Shown here piece by piece: positions 31,803 to 40,559 of a stretch of 64,000 bases of DNA. Where the stretch lies: the NCBI GenBank assembly GCA_020847435.1, contig JADLBX010000036.1, forward strand, positions 1 to 64,000, written 5' to 3'. Each line of letters opens with the position of its first letter. Positions within the stretch are counted from its first letter, which is position 1. Below the pieces are notes generated by a model, which had not been told where the DNA came from, ran no database searches, and was given only the letters and a program-made list of their open reading frames with translations. A program made the translations under genes and the position numbers. The DNA is from Anaerolineales bacterium (GTDB lineage Bacteria; Chloroflexota; Anaerolineae; Anaerolineales; Villigracilaceae).

Positions 31803-33023
31803 ATGCCTGAGTTGATTTGGCGGGACAAACAACTTGAAATCCCCGCGCCGGCGGCGCTGGCGACCAAGGCGATCATTTATCCCGGCGGCAAGGGGTATCC
31901 AACTGCGCGCCCGGCAAACCGTTTGATCGTGGGCGATAACCTTGCAGTCATGGCGTCGCTGTTACCCGAATATGAGGGGCGCATCCATTTGATCTACGCC
32001 GACCCGCCGTTCTTCACCAACAAAAAATTCAAAGCGCGGATCGGGCGCGGGGAAGATTCGCGCAAGCCGAACCAATGGAAACTTGCCGAAGGCTATCACG
32101 ATGACTGGGACAGCCTCGACGCCTACCTCGACTTTTTGTACCAACGCCTCTCTCTGACGTTTCGACTGCTCGCGCCGAATGGGACTCTGTACCTCCATCT
32201 CGACTGGCACGCCGACGCGTACGCGCGCCTCCTGCTGGACGAAATTTTCGGCGGAGACCGGTTGCTCAACGAGATCGTCTGGGCGTATCACGGACCTTCG
32301 CCGATCCGCACGGCGTTCAACCGCAAGCACGATACCATTTTGGCGTACGTCAAAGGGGAAAACTACACGTTCAACGCCGACGCGGTGCGCGAGCCGTATC
32401 ATCAAAACACGGTGAACACGTTCAAGTCGTCGCGTAAGGCGGGGTTTGGAAAGATACCGGATCTGGCGCGCGGCAAAGTCCCTGAGGATTGGTGGTATTT
32501 TCCAGTCGTTGCCCGCTTGCACAACGAGCGGACGGGGTACCCAACTCAAAAACCCGTCGCGCTTCTCGAACGGATCGTGTTGGCTTCATCGAACCCCGGA
32601 GATCTTGTCGCCGATTTCTTTTGCGGTTCGGGGACGACGCCGTACGTCGCGGCGAAGCATGGAAGAAAATTCATCGCTTGCGACGAGTCGTTCCGGGCGG
32701 TGCACACTGCGCGCAAGCGCTTGGTCAGCCTCGCGCAGCCTTTCACATTGGAGCGCGATTTGGACCTCGATCTTCCGTTCTCGCGCACTTCCGCAGTGAA
32801 AGTAAAAACGACCAATGATTCGGTTGCGCTGGCGACGAAGCTTGATTTGGATTATTGGGAGGTGGACCCGGAGTGGGATGGGAAAATCTTCCGCAGCGCG
32901 GCACAGGCGTCCCGTCCGATGCGAAGCGGGGAGATCGCGCGTCAACTGAAATTAAAAATCGGACGCAAGGTTTGCATCCGACTTGTCACCGCAACGGGGA
33001 AGCGGTATCAGTTACACGTCTAG
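31803..33023 (+). CDS. Adenine-type DNA methyltransferase (beta class), orphan
   Basis: 406 residues. Motif IV DPPFFTNKKF (~70) precedes motif I DFFCGSGTTPYVA (~270), the order of beta-class amino-methyltransferases such as type III Mod subunits; TQKPVALLERI just before motif I is typical. DPPF suggests N6-adenine rather than cytosine. A C-terminal ~100-residue extension is not part of the catalytic fold and may help in recognition. No restriction enzyme lies nearby, so a regulatory orphan methyltransferase is likely. It sits three bases after the L,D-transpeptidase and overlaps the convergent response regulator by 12 bases. Confidence 0.88.
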   Translation: MPELIWRDKQLEIPAPAALATKAIIYPGGKGYPTARPANRLIVGDNLAVMASLLPEYEGRIHLIYADPPFFTNKKFKARIGRGEDSRKPNQWKLAEGYHDDWDSLDAYLDFLYQRLSLTFRLLAPNGTLYLHLDWHADAYARLLLDEIFGGDRLLNEIVWAYHGPSPIRTAFNRKHDTILAYVKGENYTFNADAVREPYHQNTVNTFKSSRKAGFGKIPDLARGKVPEDWWYFPVVARLHNERTGYPTQKPVALLERIVLASSNPGDLVADFFCGSGTTPYVAAKHGRKFIACDESFRAVHTARKRLVSLAQPFTLERDLDLDLPFSRTSAVKVKTTNDSVALATKLDLDYWEVDPEWDGKIFRSAAQASRPMRSGEIARQLKLKIGRKVCIRLVTATGKRYQLHV

Positions 33024-33668
33024 GCGATAACCGACGCCGCGAATCGTTTTGAGGAATTTCGGTTTGTCGGGGTCGAGTTCGATGGCGCGCCGCAGCCATG
33101 AGATGTGCACGTCCAGTGTGCGCGTGTCGCCGGTGTAATTCGTTTCCCATACTTTTTTGAAGAGGGCTTCGCGTTCGACGACTTCGCCGTGTTTGTCCAT
33201 CAAAATGTGAAGCAGGGTGATGAGCCGCGGGGTGAGCTTGGTGTTTTTGCCAAGGCTGCGCACGCGGCGATGTTCGAGGTCCAAACGAATAGGTCCGAGG
33301 CTGACGAGGTTATTTCCGTCGCCGGGCATTAATGCTTTTACGCGATTGACAAGTTTTTGCACGGTGAAAGGCAGGACTAGGACAGAGTCGGCGAGAGTTT
33401 TATCGACCGGTTTTTCTTTGCTTAAGATCAGGATGACGGGTAATTTTTGATCGCGTTTGCGGAGAGACATGCAGATACGCGTGCCGGCGCTGCGCAACGA
33501 CGCGGCGTTGACGACAACGACCGCCGGGTTAATCTGTTTGAGTTTCGATGCGGCTTGACTTCCGTTTTGAAATAAGCGAATATCAAATCCCTTCTTTTGC
33601 AAGTCATTGGCAAAAGAAGGGATTTCTGCGTTTCGTCCTTCAACAAGGAGGAGGGTGGTTTTTTTCAT
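33012..33668 (-). CDS. OmpR-type winged-helix regulator with a degenerate receiver domain
   Basis: 218 residues. Residues ~1-115 have the receiver fold, but the phospho-acceptor Asp position is Asn (PAVVVVNAASLRSAG), and the acidic pair at the first strand is missing (LLVEGRN). The conserved Lys after strand 5 is not evident either (VLVLPFT). The C-terminal winged helix (~122-218) is intact: LTPRLITLLHILM, VVEREALFKKVW, TLDVHISWLRRAIE, IRGVGYRLDV. It probably binds DNA independently of phosphorylation. No histidine kinase is adjacent. Its 3' end overlaps the methyltransferase tail to tail. A TATAAT at 33724-33719 may be its promoter. Confidence 0.87.
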   Translation of the reverse strand: MKKTTLLLVEGRNAEIPSFANDLQKKGFDIRLFQNGSQAASKLKQINPAVVVVNAASLRSAGTRICMSLRKRDQKLPVILILSKEKPVDKTLADSVLVLPFTVQKLVNRVKALMPGDGNNLVSLGPIRLDLEHRRVRSLGKNTKLTPRLITLLHILMDKHGEVVEREALFKKVWETNYTGDTRTLDVHISWLRRAIELDPDKPKFLKTIRGVGYRLDV

Positions 33669-33867
33669 AACGTCGGAATGATTGCGAGCCGGATGAGTTC
33701 TGTTTCAGCCCAACGGACATTATACACTAATCTTAACAAAACGTTCGGGTGAGTCTTGTTCGGCTGATTAAGGTAGCGGCGATTAAACTACAAGTTGACT
33801 TTCTGATCAAGATGCAATTTGTAAATTTCAAACCAATGTGCCATTAACCATGTATGAGCCTCGTTGC

Positions 33868-33896
33868 TTGACGATGGTTTGCGCTTATGGTACTAT
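33868..33896 (+). promoter_or_regulatory. Promoter of initiator tRNA
   Basis: TTGACG (33868-33873), 17-base spacer, TACTAT (33891-33896), about 20 bases before the tRNA. The rest of 33669-33867 shows no gene that I can support. Confidence 0.75.
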
Positions 33897-33916
33897 CGGC
33901 GGGCTTCAAACACCGA

Positions 33917-33988
33917 TGCGGGGTGGAGCAGTGGCAGCTCGTCGGGCTCATAACCCGAAGGTCGCAGGTTCAAGTCCTGCCCCCGCTA
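33917..33988 (+). tRNA. Initiator tRNA-fMet (CAT)
   Basis: The anticodon stem TCGGG/CCCGA, with three consecutive G-C pairs and loop CTCATAA, marks an initiator tRNA; the D-arm text GGAGCAG and the T arm GCAGGTTCAAGTCCTGC fit. Position 1 is T and position 72 is T: the bacterial C1xA72 mismatch is replaced by U1xU72, which still prevents pairing there. CCA is not encoded. Confidence 0.92.
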
Positions 33989-33991
33989 CTC

Positions 33992-34019
33992 AAAAGGCGC
34001 CGTTCAGGCGCCTTTTTTT
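33992..34019 (+). terminator. Terminator of tRNA-fMet
   Basis: AAAAGGCGCC, loop GTTCA, GGCGCC, then seven Ts. Confidence 0.95.
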
Positions 34020-34170
34020 GTTAAACGTCAGTGATTGATGTGCCTTGTAAGGAATTTCTCATCCCGGTGAAGTAGGCGGCGGACTGAAAACAATCCCTCT
34101 ACCAAAAACAGCTTTTCTATTTTAAAGGCATTTCGCCCATAAAATCGGCACGGATTGAAAAACAGAACAC

Positions 34171-34428
34171 TTAAGAGAGATTATCAGCATTAATTTTCTT
34201 GACTAGTAAATGCAAAAATACAAAAACAGCGCTCAATGCGATTAAGAGCGCGCCTTTCCATGTAAATAAGTCTCCAGTAATTGCCGCAATTATTAAACCG
34301 GCGGGGAATCCCAGAGCGCCAATCTTTATCATTCCATGATAGCTTATAACAACTATCTTAAAGGCGCCTAAAATGTGCTGCCAAATAGTTGTTTTGGTCA
34401 ATCTTTTTTTATTTTTTGACACAGCCAT
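34171..34428 (-). CDS. Small two-helix membrane protein, unknown
   Basis: 85 residues with a basic N-terminus (MAVSKNKKRLTKT) and two hydrophobic helices (~38-52 and ~57-75) separated by GDLFTWKG, ending in KKINADNLS. The start is supported by GAGGGA directly upstream. I do not recognise a family. It lies alone in an AT-rich stretch between the tRNA-fMet terminator and a palindromic repeat; base use is clearly more AT-rich than the rest of the window. Possibly an acquired or fast-evolving gene. Confidence 0.45.
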   Translation of the reverse strand: MAVSKNKKRLTKTTIWQHILGAFKIVVISYHGMIKIGALGFPAGLIIAAITGDLFTWKGALLIALSAVFVFLHLLVKKINADNLS

Positions 34429-34457
34429 TCCCTCTTACGGGAAAAATTCAGATATTT

Positions 34458-34567
34458 GACCTCTTGCATAAGTGGACCTTTACTCAGCCACAGAGTCCAC
34501 AGAGACCTTTGAGAAATTCTCTTTTTCTCTGTGTGCTCAGTGGCGAAAATGACTTTCGCAAGAGGTC
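34458..34567. repeat. MITE-like element with GACCTCTTGC ends
   Basis: Perfect 10-bp terminal inverted repeats GACCTCTTGC (34458-34467) and GCAAGAGGTC (34558-34567) enclose nested complementary CCACAGAG/CTCTGTG and CTCAGTGG segments, so the entire unit folds back. No coding capacity. Confidence 0.65.
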
Positions 34568-34617
34568 TATTATATCGTGCCGGGCTGTTGGAACCTCCCC
34601 AGCGCGGATCACGGTCA

Positions 34618-37557
34618 TCATGGAATGTAATACTTGATCGCCAACCGCGGGCGCTCATGGATCGATTCATAATCGCCGCTGAAGAATGTCAGGAAGTCGT
34701 CGTTCAGGTTATCGTTGTCGTCAAGTTGGAATCCCAAACGGAATTGGGTGATCCCGGTCAAATTGATGTAGGAATTGGCGGCGCCGTTCAGCGTTGTCCA
34801 ATACCAGCCTGACGAGGGAGTGTTGGCGATCGTGCCCACAGAATACAAACTGGCGGGATTTTGGAAATCCGAGTTTTGAAGCGCGTCAATGCCCCATGGA
34901 CCGAAACTTCCAAAGACGCCATAGCGCAGATCAATTGAAATATTTCCGTGCGTGTTGAAAGGATTCGTTCCGATCCCCCCCTGGTTTTTAAGCATGAGGA
35001 TCGCTTCGGTGACCACCGCATTGTCCGGCAGATAGTAAGTGGGGAAGTGCAAAATGGCGCGGTATTGCCGGTCTTGGGCGTCGTCGCCGAGGCGGAGGAT
35101 CGTGCTGTTGGCGTTCTTCGAGCCGCCCTGGTTGCTGTCCTCGCTTGATTCAATGATCCAGCCATCGTTTGTGCCGTTGGAGGTGAACTGGGCGGTGATG
35201 ATGGTGACTGGCGCGCGATTAATATTGTATTCTTCGCCGGAGACGTAATTGCCGTTGCCGTTGCCGACTCCGCCAAGCGGGACGCCGGCCGCGTCAATGA
35301 TGCTGTCGTTATCCAGCACATCGAGGCGGAGGTTGCCCGCGCCCGCGCCTGTGCCGACGGTGACAACGTACGCGTTGCCCGAACCGATTACATCCAAAAT
35401 GCTTGCCCCGGTGACGGAAAGCCCCAAGCCGAAATCACCGACGTCCACACCGCTGACCGCCTCGGAAAATGAAACGTTATAGCGGACTTGATTGGCGGCA
35501 GTGGGGTTGGGGTCGGCGCGCACGACCGCGCTCACGAGCGGTGGGATATTTCTGGCCACCGTATACGATTCGCCGGCGGCGAAATTTCCGTTACCCGCGC
35601 CAACTCCGCCGAGTGGATTGTTCGCCCGGTCCGCGATGCTGTCGTTGTCGAGCAGGTCAAGGCGGACGTCGCCGTCGCCTGTGCCGGTGGAGACGGTGAC
35701 CGTATAAGCGGCGTCGGCTCCGGTGACTTCCATCAAGTTGACGCCGGCAAGCGTCCCGGTGATCGCAAAGGTGAAGTCGCTTGCGTCCACGCCGGTGACA
35801 GGCTCGGAGAAGTTGACGAAGAATCGGACTTGATTCGCTTCGCTGGGGTTCGGGTCGAGGCGTGCGATTCCCGTTGCCAGCGGCAGGCTCTTGTCAACGA
35901 GGTAGGAGCCTCCCACGTAGAAATCTCCATTGCGTGAACCAGCCCCACCCAGCGGATTGAGCGCCGCGTCCAGAATGGTGTCGTTGTCAATGATGTCAAG
36001 CCGGAGGATGCCCTCCCCGGTCCCGCTGTTGACGGTCACGATGTATTCGGCGCCGCTTCCACTGACGGCATCAACATATGCGTTGTTGATGCCGTTGACA
36101 AATGCGAGCATAAAATCGTCAACTTCGACGCCGGTGACTGGTTCGGAAAAAAGCACTCTGAACGAAATACTGGTCGGCGTTGGAAATGCGCAACTCGTTC
36201 CGCAGGAAGGTTCGGATGAGACCGCCGTCGGCGGCGTTAGATCAATACTCGATTGGACTTCGTACGCGAAGATGTCTGCGGTTTCGTTGGCGTCGCCCGC
36301 AACCAGATTGGACGCGTTAGACCAAAAGGCAACGATTCCTCCGTTTGCCGAGAACGAAGCGCCGAAGGAGGAGTCATTCCCGTATTTCACGAGGGTAGAT
36401 GTTCCCGCTTGCAGATCGCGCACCCAAATATTCATGATCCCGTTGTTGTCGCCTTTATCGTAAAAGGAGAATGCCGCGTAGCGCCCGTCGCTGGAGATGG
36501 CTGGCTGGTCGAGCAGACCGGCGGTCATGATGATTTCATCGGAATACACCGAGACGAGCGTGGTTTGTCCGGTCTGGCGGTCGCGTAGGAAGACAAAATC
36601 TTTGCCTGAAAAGTCTCCGGTACCCGGCGCGAAGTTAGTAGACTTGGATAGGAACACAACGTAGCGTCCATCGCCCGAAATGGCTGGACTACGACTAGCC
36701 TTGTCTGCCTGTTCGCCGCTGGTGTTGACCGAGACGCGCGTCGTAGCGCCGGTCGCGCGGTCGCGCACGAACACATCTGACGCGTTATTGGTATCGTCGC
36801 TTATCAGGTTGCTCGCGTTGGAAGTGAATGTGACAAATTGCCCGCTGGCTGAAATGGACGGGGAAGATGAAGAATTGTTTGCCTGAGATCCATCGCTGGC
36901 GATCGAAACGCGTTCAGTGACCCCGGTTTGTGTGTCGCGGAGAAATACATCGGTTACGCCGTTGGTGTCATTGGCGACCAGATTTGTCGCATCTGAGTTA
37001 AAAACGACATAGCGCCCGTCGCTGGAGATGGCGAGCGGGAAATCCGAGAGGGCATTTGCCTGTTCGCCGCTCGAACTGACCGAGACGCGCGCGGTTATCC
37101 CTAACTGACGGTCGCGCACGAAAACATCGGTCATGCCGTTCGTGTCGTTGGCGACGAGGTTGCTCGCGTCTGAAACGAAGGCGACGAATCGCCCGTCGGC
37201 GGAGATCGTCGCGCCGCCCGAACCCTGATCCGCTTGTGATCCAGCCGAATCTACAGAGACGCGGGTTACTTCACCGGTTTGCCGATCCTTGACGAAGATA
37301 TCCGTACTGGCGTTCGTGTCATTGGGAACGAGATTGCTCGCGTCCGACTCGAATGCGACGAAACGACCGTCGCCGGAAATGGAGGGGCGCTTGGATGCGT
37401 TGTTTGCTTCCGCGCCGACCGAGTCGACAGACACTCTGGTTAGCGTCCCTGTTGCCGCCTGAACGGAACCGGTGGAGCCGGCGCCTGAGCCGATGAGCAG
37501 GATGGCTACCGTAACTATCGCAATAGCCTTGGACAGAAATTTTGTTAATGAGCCCAT
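34618..37557 (-). CDS. Secreted multidomain repeat protein (PD40-like propeller, Ig-like repeats, C-terminal beta domain)
   Basis: 979 residues from ATG 37557. A signal peptide (~6-35, ending SVQA). Residues ~36-440 hold about seven ~60-residue TolB/PD40-like repeats of the form RVSVDSxGxQANxxSxxPxI, then SxDGRFVAFxSDASNLVxND and TDVFVRDRQTG, predicted to fold as a beta-propeller. Residues ~455-780 hold three bacterial Ig-like repeats with FSEPVTGVDxxDF and RLDxxDNDxI...NPLGGxGxxNG. The C-terminal ~190 residues (GWIIESSEDSNQGG ... HFPTYYLPDNAVVTEAIL) resemble the DNRLRE/CBM-like domain. Likely a large extracellular surface or released protein. A single gene; upstream ATG 37620 is possible but would move the signal peptide inward. 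Confidence 0.8.
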   Translation of the reverse strand: MGSLTKFLSKAIAIVTVAILLIGSGAGSTGSVQAATGTLTRVSVDSVGAEANNASKRPSISGDGRFVAFESDASNLVPNDTNASTDIFVKDRQTGEVTRVSVDSAGSQADQGSGGATISADGRFVAFVSDASNLVANDTNGMTDVFVRDRQLGITARVSVSSSGEQANALSDFPLAISSDGRYVVFNSDATNLVANDTNGVTDVFLRDTQTGVTERVSIASDGSQANNSSSSPSISASGQFVTFTSNASNLISDDTNNASDVFVRDRATGATTRVSVNTSGEQADKASRSPAISGDGRYVVFLSKSTNFAPGTGDFSGKDFVFLRDRQTGQTTLVSVYSDEIIMTAGLLDQPAISSDGRYAAFSFYDKGDNNGIMNIWVRDLQAGTSTLVKYGNDSSFGASFSANGGIVAFWSNASNLVAGDANETADIFAYEVQSSIDLTPPTAVSSEPSCGTSCAFPTPTSISFRVLFSEPVTGVEVDDFMLAFVNGINNAYVDAVSGSGAEYIVTVNSGTGEGILRLDIIDNDTILDAALNPLGGAGSRNGDFYVGGSYLVDKSLPLATGIARLDPNPSEANQVRFFVNFSEPVTGVDASDFTFAITGTLAGVNLMEVTGADAAYTVTVSTGTGDGDVRLDLLDNDSIADRANNPLGGVGAGNGNFAAGESYTVARNIPPLVSAVVRADPNPTAANQVRYNVSFSEAVSGVDVGDFGLGLSVTGASILDVIGSGNAYVVTVGTGAGAGNLRLDVLDNDSIIDAAGVPLGGVGNGNGNYVSGEEYNINRAPVTIITAQFTSNGTNDGWIIESSEDSNQGGSKNANSTILRLGDDAQDRQYRAILHFPTYYLPDNAVVTEAILMLKNQGGIGTNPFNTHGNISIDLRYGVFGSFGPWGIDALQNSDFQNPASLYSVGTIANTPSSGWYWTTLNGAANSYINLTGITQFRLGFQLDDNDNLNDDFLTFFSGDYESIHERPRLAIKYYIP

Positions 37558-37755
37558 TCTCTCTCTCTTCTGCGGCGGATTCCCTGAACTCTTGCGCAAG
37601 AACCCGAAAACAATCCGCATTTTTAGTATAGGGAGATTCGGGGTCGGCGTCCGTAATTAAATCAATACAGGTTTTATGAGAGAAAAAGTTTCGCCAAACA
37701 GTTTCAATGATCATCTTCCCATTTCCCCCTTCCTCCTTCATAATTCACCATTCCG

Positions 37756-38913
37756 ATGATTTACCTCCTCATCGAATTCCTCGACGAACTGGTCTTCGGC
37801 GTAGGCGAGGTCGCCTTGCCACTCCTGCGCGACGACCTGCGCCTCACCTACACACAAATCGGCTTACTCCTCAGCGTGCCGGGCATCGTCGCCGCGTTCA
37901 TCGAACCGTTCATCGGCATCCTCGGCGATGTTTGGCGTCGCCGCGCCCTCATCCTCCTCGGCGGCACACTCTTCACTGTATCCCTCTTCATGACCTCCGC
38001 CAGCACATCTTTCATCCTTCTACTTTCATCCTTCATCCTTTTCAACCCCTCCTCCGGCGCGTTCGTCAACCTCTCGCAAGCGAACCTCATGGACTCGGAC
38101 ACGAATCGCCACGAGCAAAACATGGCGCGCTGGACGTTTGCCGGTTCACTCGGAGTTTTGACGGGACCGATTCTTCTCGGACTCTTCGTCTACCTCGGCT
38201 TGGGATGGCGGGCGACGTACGCCCTCCTCGCTTCTTTCTCGACTTTATGCCTGCTCGCGGCTTGGCGGCTTTTACCGCCCGACAAAGATTCATCTCCCTC
38301 GTTCCCCTCCATGAAAATTGTCTTCGACGGATTCCGCCTCGCGTTCTCTGCCCTCAAACGAAAAGAAGTCTGGCGCTGGCTCCTGCTCCTCGAGTTCGCC
38401 GATTTGATGCTCGACGTGTTGTTCAGTTTCCTCGCCCTCTACTTCGTAGACGTGGGCAAAGCCACCCAAACCCAAGCGGGAATCGCTGTCACGGTTTGGC
38501 TCGCCATGGGACTCATCACCGACTTTCTGTTCATCCCATTTGTTGACCGTCAGAAAGATACCGTTCAATTTTTGCGTCGAACCGCTCTTGCGGAATTATT
38601 TGCCTTCGCAGGTTTTCTGCTCATCCCGGGCTTCGTCCCCAAATTGGTTTTCGTTATCTTCGTCAACCTGCTCAACACGGGCTGGTACTCCATCCTGCAA
38701 GGACGGTTATACTCCAGCCTGCCCGGTCAATCCGCGAGCATCATGGCGATCGGCGCGGTGACGGATCCGCTAGCCAAACTTCTCCCGCTCGCCCTCGGCT
38801 TCCTCGCCGACCAATTCGGTCTCGGCGTTGCCATGTGGCTGTTGATTCTCGGACCAATCGCATTACTTGTTGGCTTGCCGCGTCGCGCAGAGTCCCCTCT
38901 CCCAACGCGCTGA
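37756..38913 (+). CDS. MFS transporter
   Basis: 385 residues, ~12 membrane helices, opening directly with a helix (MIYLLIEFLDELVFGVGEVALP) and the loop GDVWRRRALILLGG between helices 2 and 3. Resembles fosmidomycin-resistance/sugar-efflux-type exporters; substrate unknown. Residues ~84-98 (STSFILLLSSFILF) are encoded by a TTTCATCCTTC repeat, forming part of a membrane helix. The C-terminal residues RRAESPLPTR are contributed by another dispersed repeat that continues past the stop. No clear ribosome site precedes ATG 37756; a CATTTCCCCCTTCCTCC run lies just upstream. Confidence 0.82.
   Translation: MIYLLIEFLDELVFGVGEVALPLLRDDLRLTYTQIGLLLSVPGIVAAFIEPFIGILGDVWRRRALILLGGTLFTVSLFMTSASTSFILLLSSFILFNPSSGAFVNLSQANLMDSDTNRHEQNMARWTFAGSLGVLTGPILLGLFVYLGLGWRATYALLASFSTLCLLAAWRLLPPDKDSSPSFPSMKIVFDGFRLAFSALKRKEVWRWLLLLEFADLMLDVLFSFLALYFVDVGKATQTQAGIAVTVWLAMGLITDFLFIPFVDRQKDTVQFLRRTALAELFAFAGFLLIPGFVPKLVFVIFVNLLNTGWYSILQGRLYSSLPGQSASIMAIGAVTDPLAKLLPLALGFLADQFGLGVAMWLLILGPIALLVGLPRRAESPLPTR
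38009..38044. repeat. TTTCATCCTTC repeat inside the MFS gene
   Basis: Three partial copies of (TT)TCATCCTTC in 36 bases, in frame, encoding SFILLLSSFILF. The same unit in both orientations forms the second insertion in hemW (41437-41514). Confidence 0.55.
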
Positions 38914-38988
38914 GCGGAGCGTTAGCGAAGTCGAAGCGGGGAGAGGGCTAGGCGCCGCGCTGAGTTTATCGAAGCGGTGAGGGTAGAG
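38891..38988. repeat. Compound CGCTGAGC-GTCGAAGCG repeat
   Basis: Contains CCCTCTCCC and its complement GGGAGAGGG around CGCTGAGCGGAGCG...GAAGTCGAAGCG, then a second GCGCTGAGTTTATCGAAGCG. It covers the 3' end of the MFS gene, its stop codon, and the tail of the convergent GT-C-like gene. Related short copies lie within mutS and hemW. Confidence 0.65.
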
Positions 38989-40510
38989 TCCGATTTAGAA
39001 TAACAGCCTCATCCGAATCATAAACAACCACAAACTCCTCCGACCCGCGCAGCGATGCTTCGAGTATCGAAACTTGCAGCTCAACTCCGCCTTCGGCGTT
39101 TGGTCGTACGCGGCGGATGTAAACGTAATCAAAATTCCAATTTGATAAACAATTCAACTCTTGATTCAAACACGATTGCGCTTGTGCATACTCTCGCAGA
39201 CTTTCGACCAATGGAAATTTTGGCGTCCACTCGTGACCCTGAACCGTGACGAGACTTTTCTGTTCAGTGAGCGCGGGGAACCACTCCGAAAGCGGATCGC
39301 TCAACGCGGCGTCGCCAGTCAACACGAGAAAGCGACTGTCGGCTGGCGTGTTTTGTTGAATCCAAGTCAGCGCTTCTCTTTCAGCGGGAAGGATTCGAAA
39401 TTGATTCCCAAGTTGCATCGAGAAGATCAAGCCCGAAAGAAAAAGATAAGCAGTCGCGCCGAGCAGAACGCGGCGCGCAAACGTTGACTCGAACACGTCG
39501 CTGGCTGAGGCAGGGAGGACGATTCCCTTGACGGTTGACTCAAGTCCCCGCACGGCGAGCAGAAGCAAGGGAGTCAAAGAAGCGAACGGCGCCGCACGCG
39601 GGTCGCTTAAAAAACTGAGTCCGATCCACGCTGGCAGAAAAAAGTCGCGGCGGCGGAAATCCGAAATTAAACCGATCAACCCCAACATCGCGACAACGTC
39701 GAGGATGACTTCGCCGCTCAAATTAAATTGGAAGAGATAAAGGAGCGACGATGCGAAATCGCTCGGATGCGCGCCGAGCGCGGCTTGAAACGGCGCAAGC
39801 CCGTGGCGGGCGATGACCGTGAGCCACCACGGGGACGTGAGCGCAAGGGTTAGCGCGGCGACAGCGCTGGCATGAAAAAAACTTTTTCGCCCGCGCAGAA
39901 AAAATAACGCGAGGACGAAAACGCTGAACGCAGTTTGCAACGTGATCTCAGGATGTGTGAGCGTGAGCGCCGCCGCGCAGATCGAAGTGGGGAGGAGGTT
40001 GCGCGCGTCTTTGGTCGTGAAGAGGCGATATGCAAACGCGAGCGTCAGAAATGAAGAGATTAGCGCGGGCGCGCGTGTGACGCCTCCGCCCATTACTGCC
40101 CAGTCGAAACTTTTTGGAATCAACGCGTAGAACAACGCGGCGATGGAGGCGTGAAGCGAATCGCCGACAAATTGGCGCGCAAGAAAATAAAAAGCGAGCA
40201 TGGCGCTGGTTGAAATAATGGCGGGGAGATAAGTGAAAATTGAAATAAGAGAGATTTGCAAAACGCTTTGCAACAAACCCGCGAGATAAAATCCAAGCGG
40301 CGGGTACGCAAATGGAATGTTCGAATTGTTGTAGGTTGTTGTTTCTGGCAATGCAAAATGATTCGCTTGCAAGTCGCGCGTCATTTGCAAAAACAGCCCG
40401 CCGTCGTTGACGGGTCCGCCTGCGGCGATCGGCGCGGCGAGTCGCACGATCAACCCGAACAAGAGCGCGGTGAACAAAACGAGTCGTGCAAATCCGTCCT
40501 TGTTTTGCAT
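38966..40510 (-). CDS. Polytopic membrane protein, GT-C glycosyltransferase-like
   Basis: 514 residues with ~11 membrane helices and a soluble C-terminal domain of ~130 residues. Near the N-terminus NDGGLFLQMTRDL sits in the first periplasmic loop, where GT-C enzymes (ArnT/PMT type) carry acidic catalytic residues; AYPPLGFYLAGLL is also typical. The C-terminal region begins LPAEREALTWIQQNTPADSRFLVLTGD, a common motif of these membrane glycosyltransferases. Acceptor and donor are unknown. Its last codons overlap a dispersed repeat shared with the convergent MFS gene. The start is close to a palindromic repeat that separates it from hemW. Confidence 0.7.
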   Translation of the reverse strand: MQNKDGFARLVLFTALLFGLIVRLAAPIAAGGPVNDGGLFLQMTRDLQANHFALPETTTYNNSNIPFAYPPLGFYLAGLLQSVLQISLISIFTYLPAIISTSAMLAFYFLARQFVGDSLHASIAALFYALIPKSFDWAVMGGGVTRAPALISSFLTLAFAYRLFTTKDARNLLPTSICAAALTLTHPEITLQTAFSVFVLALFFLRGRKSFFHASAVAALTLALTSPWWLTVIARHGLAPFQAALGAHPSDFASSLLYLFQFNLSGEVILDVVAMLGLIGLISDFRRRDFFLPAWIGLSFLSDPRAAPFASLTPLLLLAVRGLESTVKGIVLPASASDVFESTFARRVLLGATAYLFLSGLIFSMQLGNQFRILPAEREALTWIQQNTPADSRFLVLTGDAALSDPLSEWFPALTEQKSLVTVQGHEWTPKFPLVESLREYAQAQSCLNQELNCLSNWNFDYVYIRRVRPNAEGGVELQVSILEASLRGSEEFVVVYDSDEAVILNRTLPSPLR

Positions 40511-40559
40511 GGATGTATTTTATCGTCAATTCGAGAAAAGGAATGTCAGGGGATTTCGT

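Noticed and set aside
31803..33668. Restriction-modification system around the methyltransferase
   Set aside because: Neighbours are an L,D-transpeptidase and a regulator; no nuclease or specificity gene was found.
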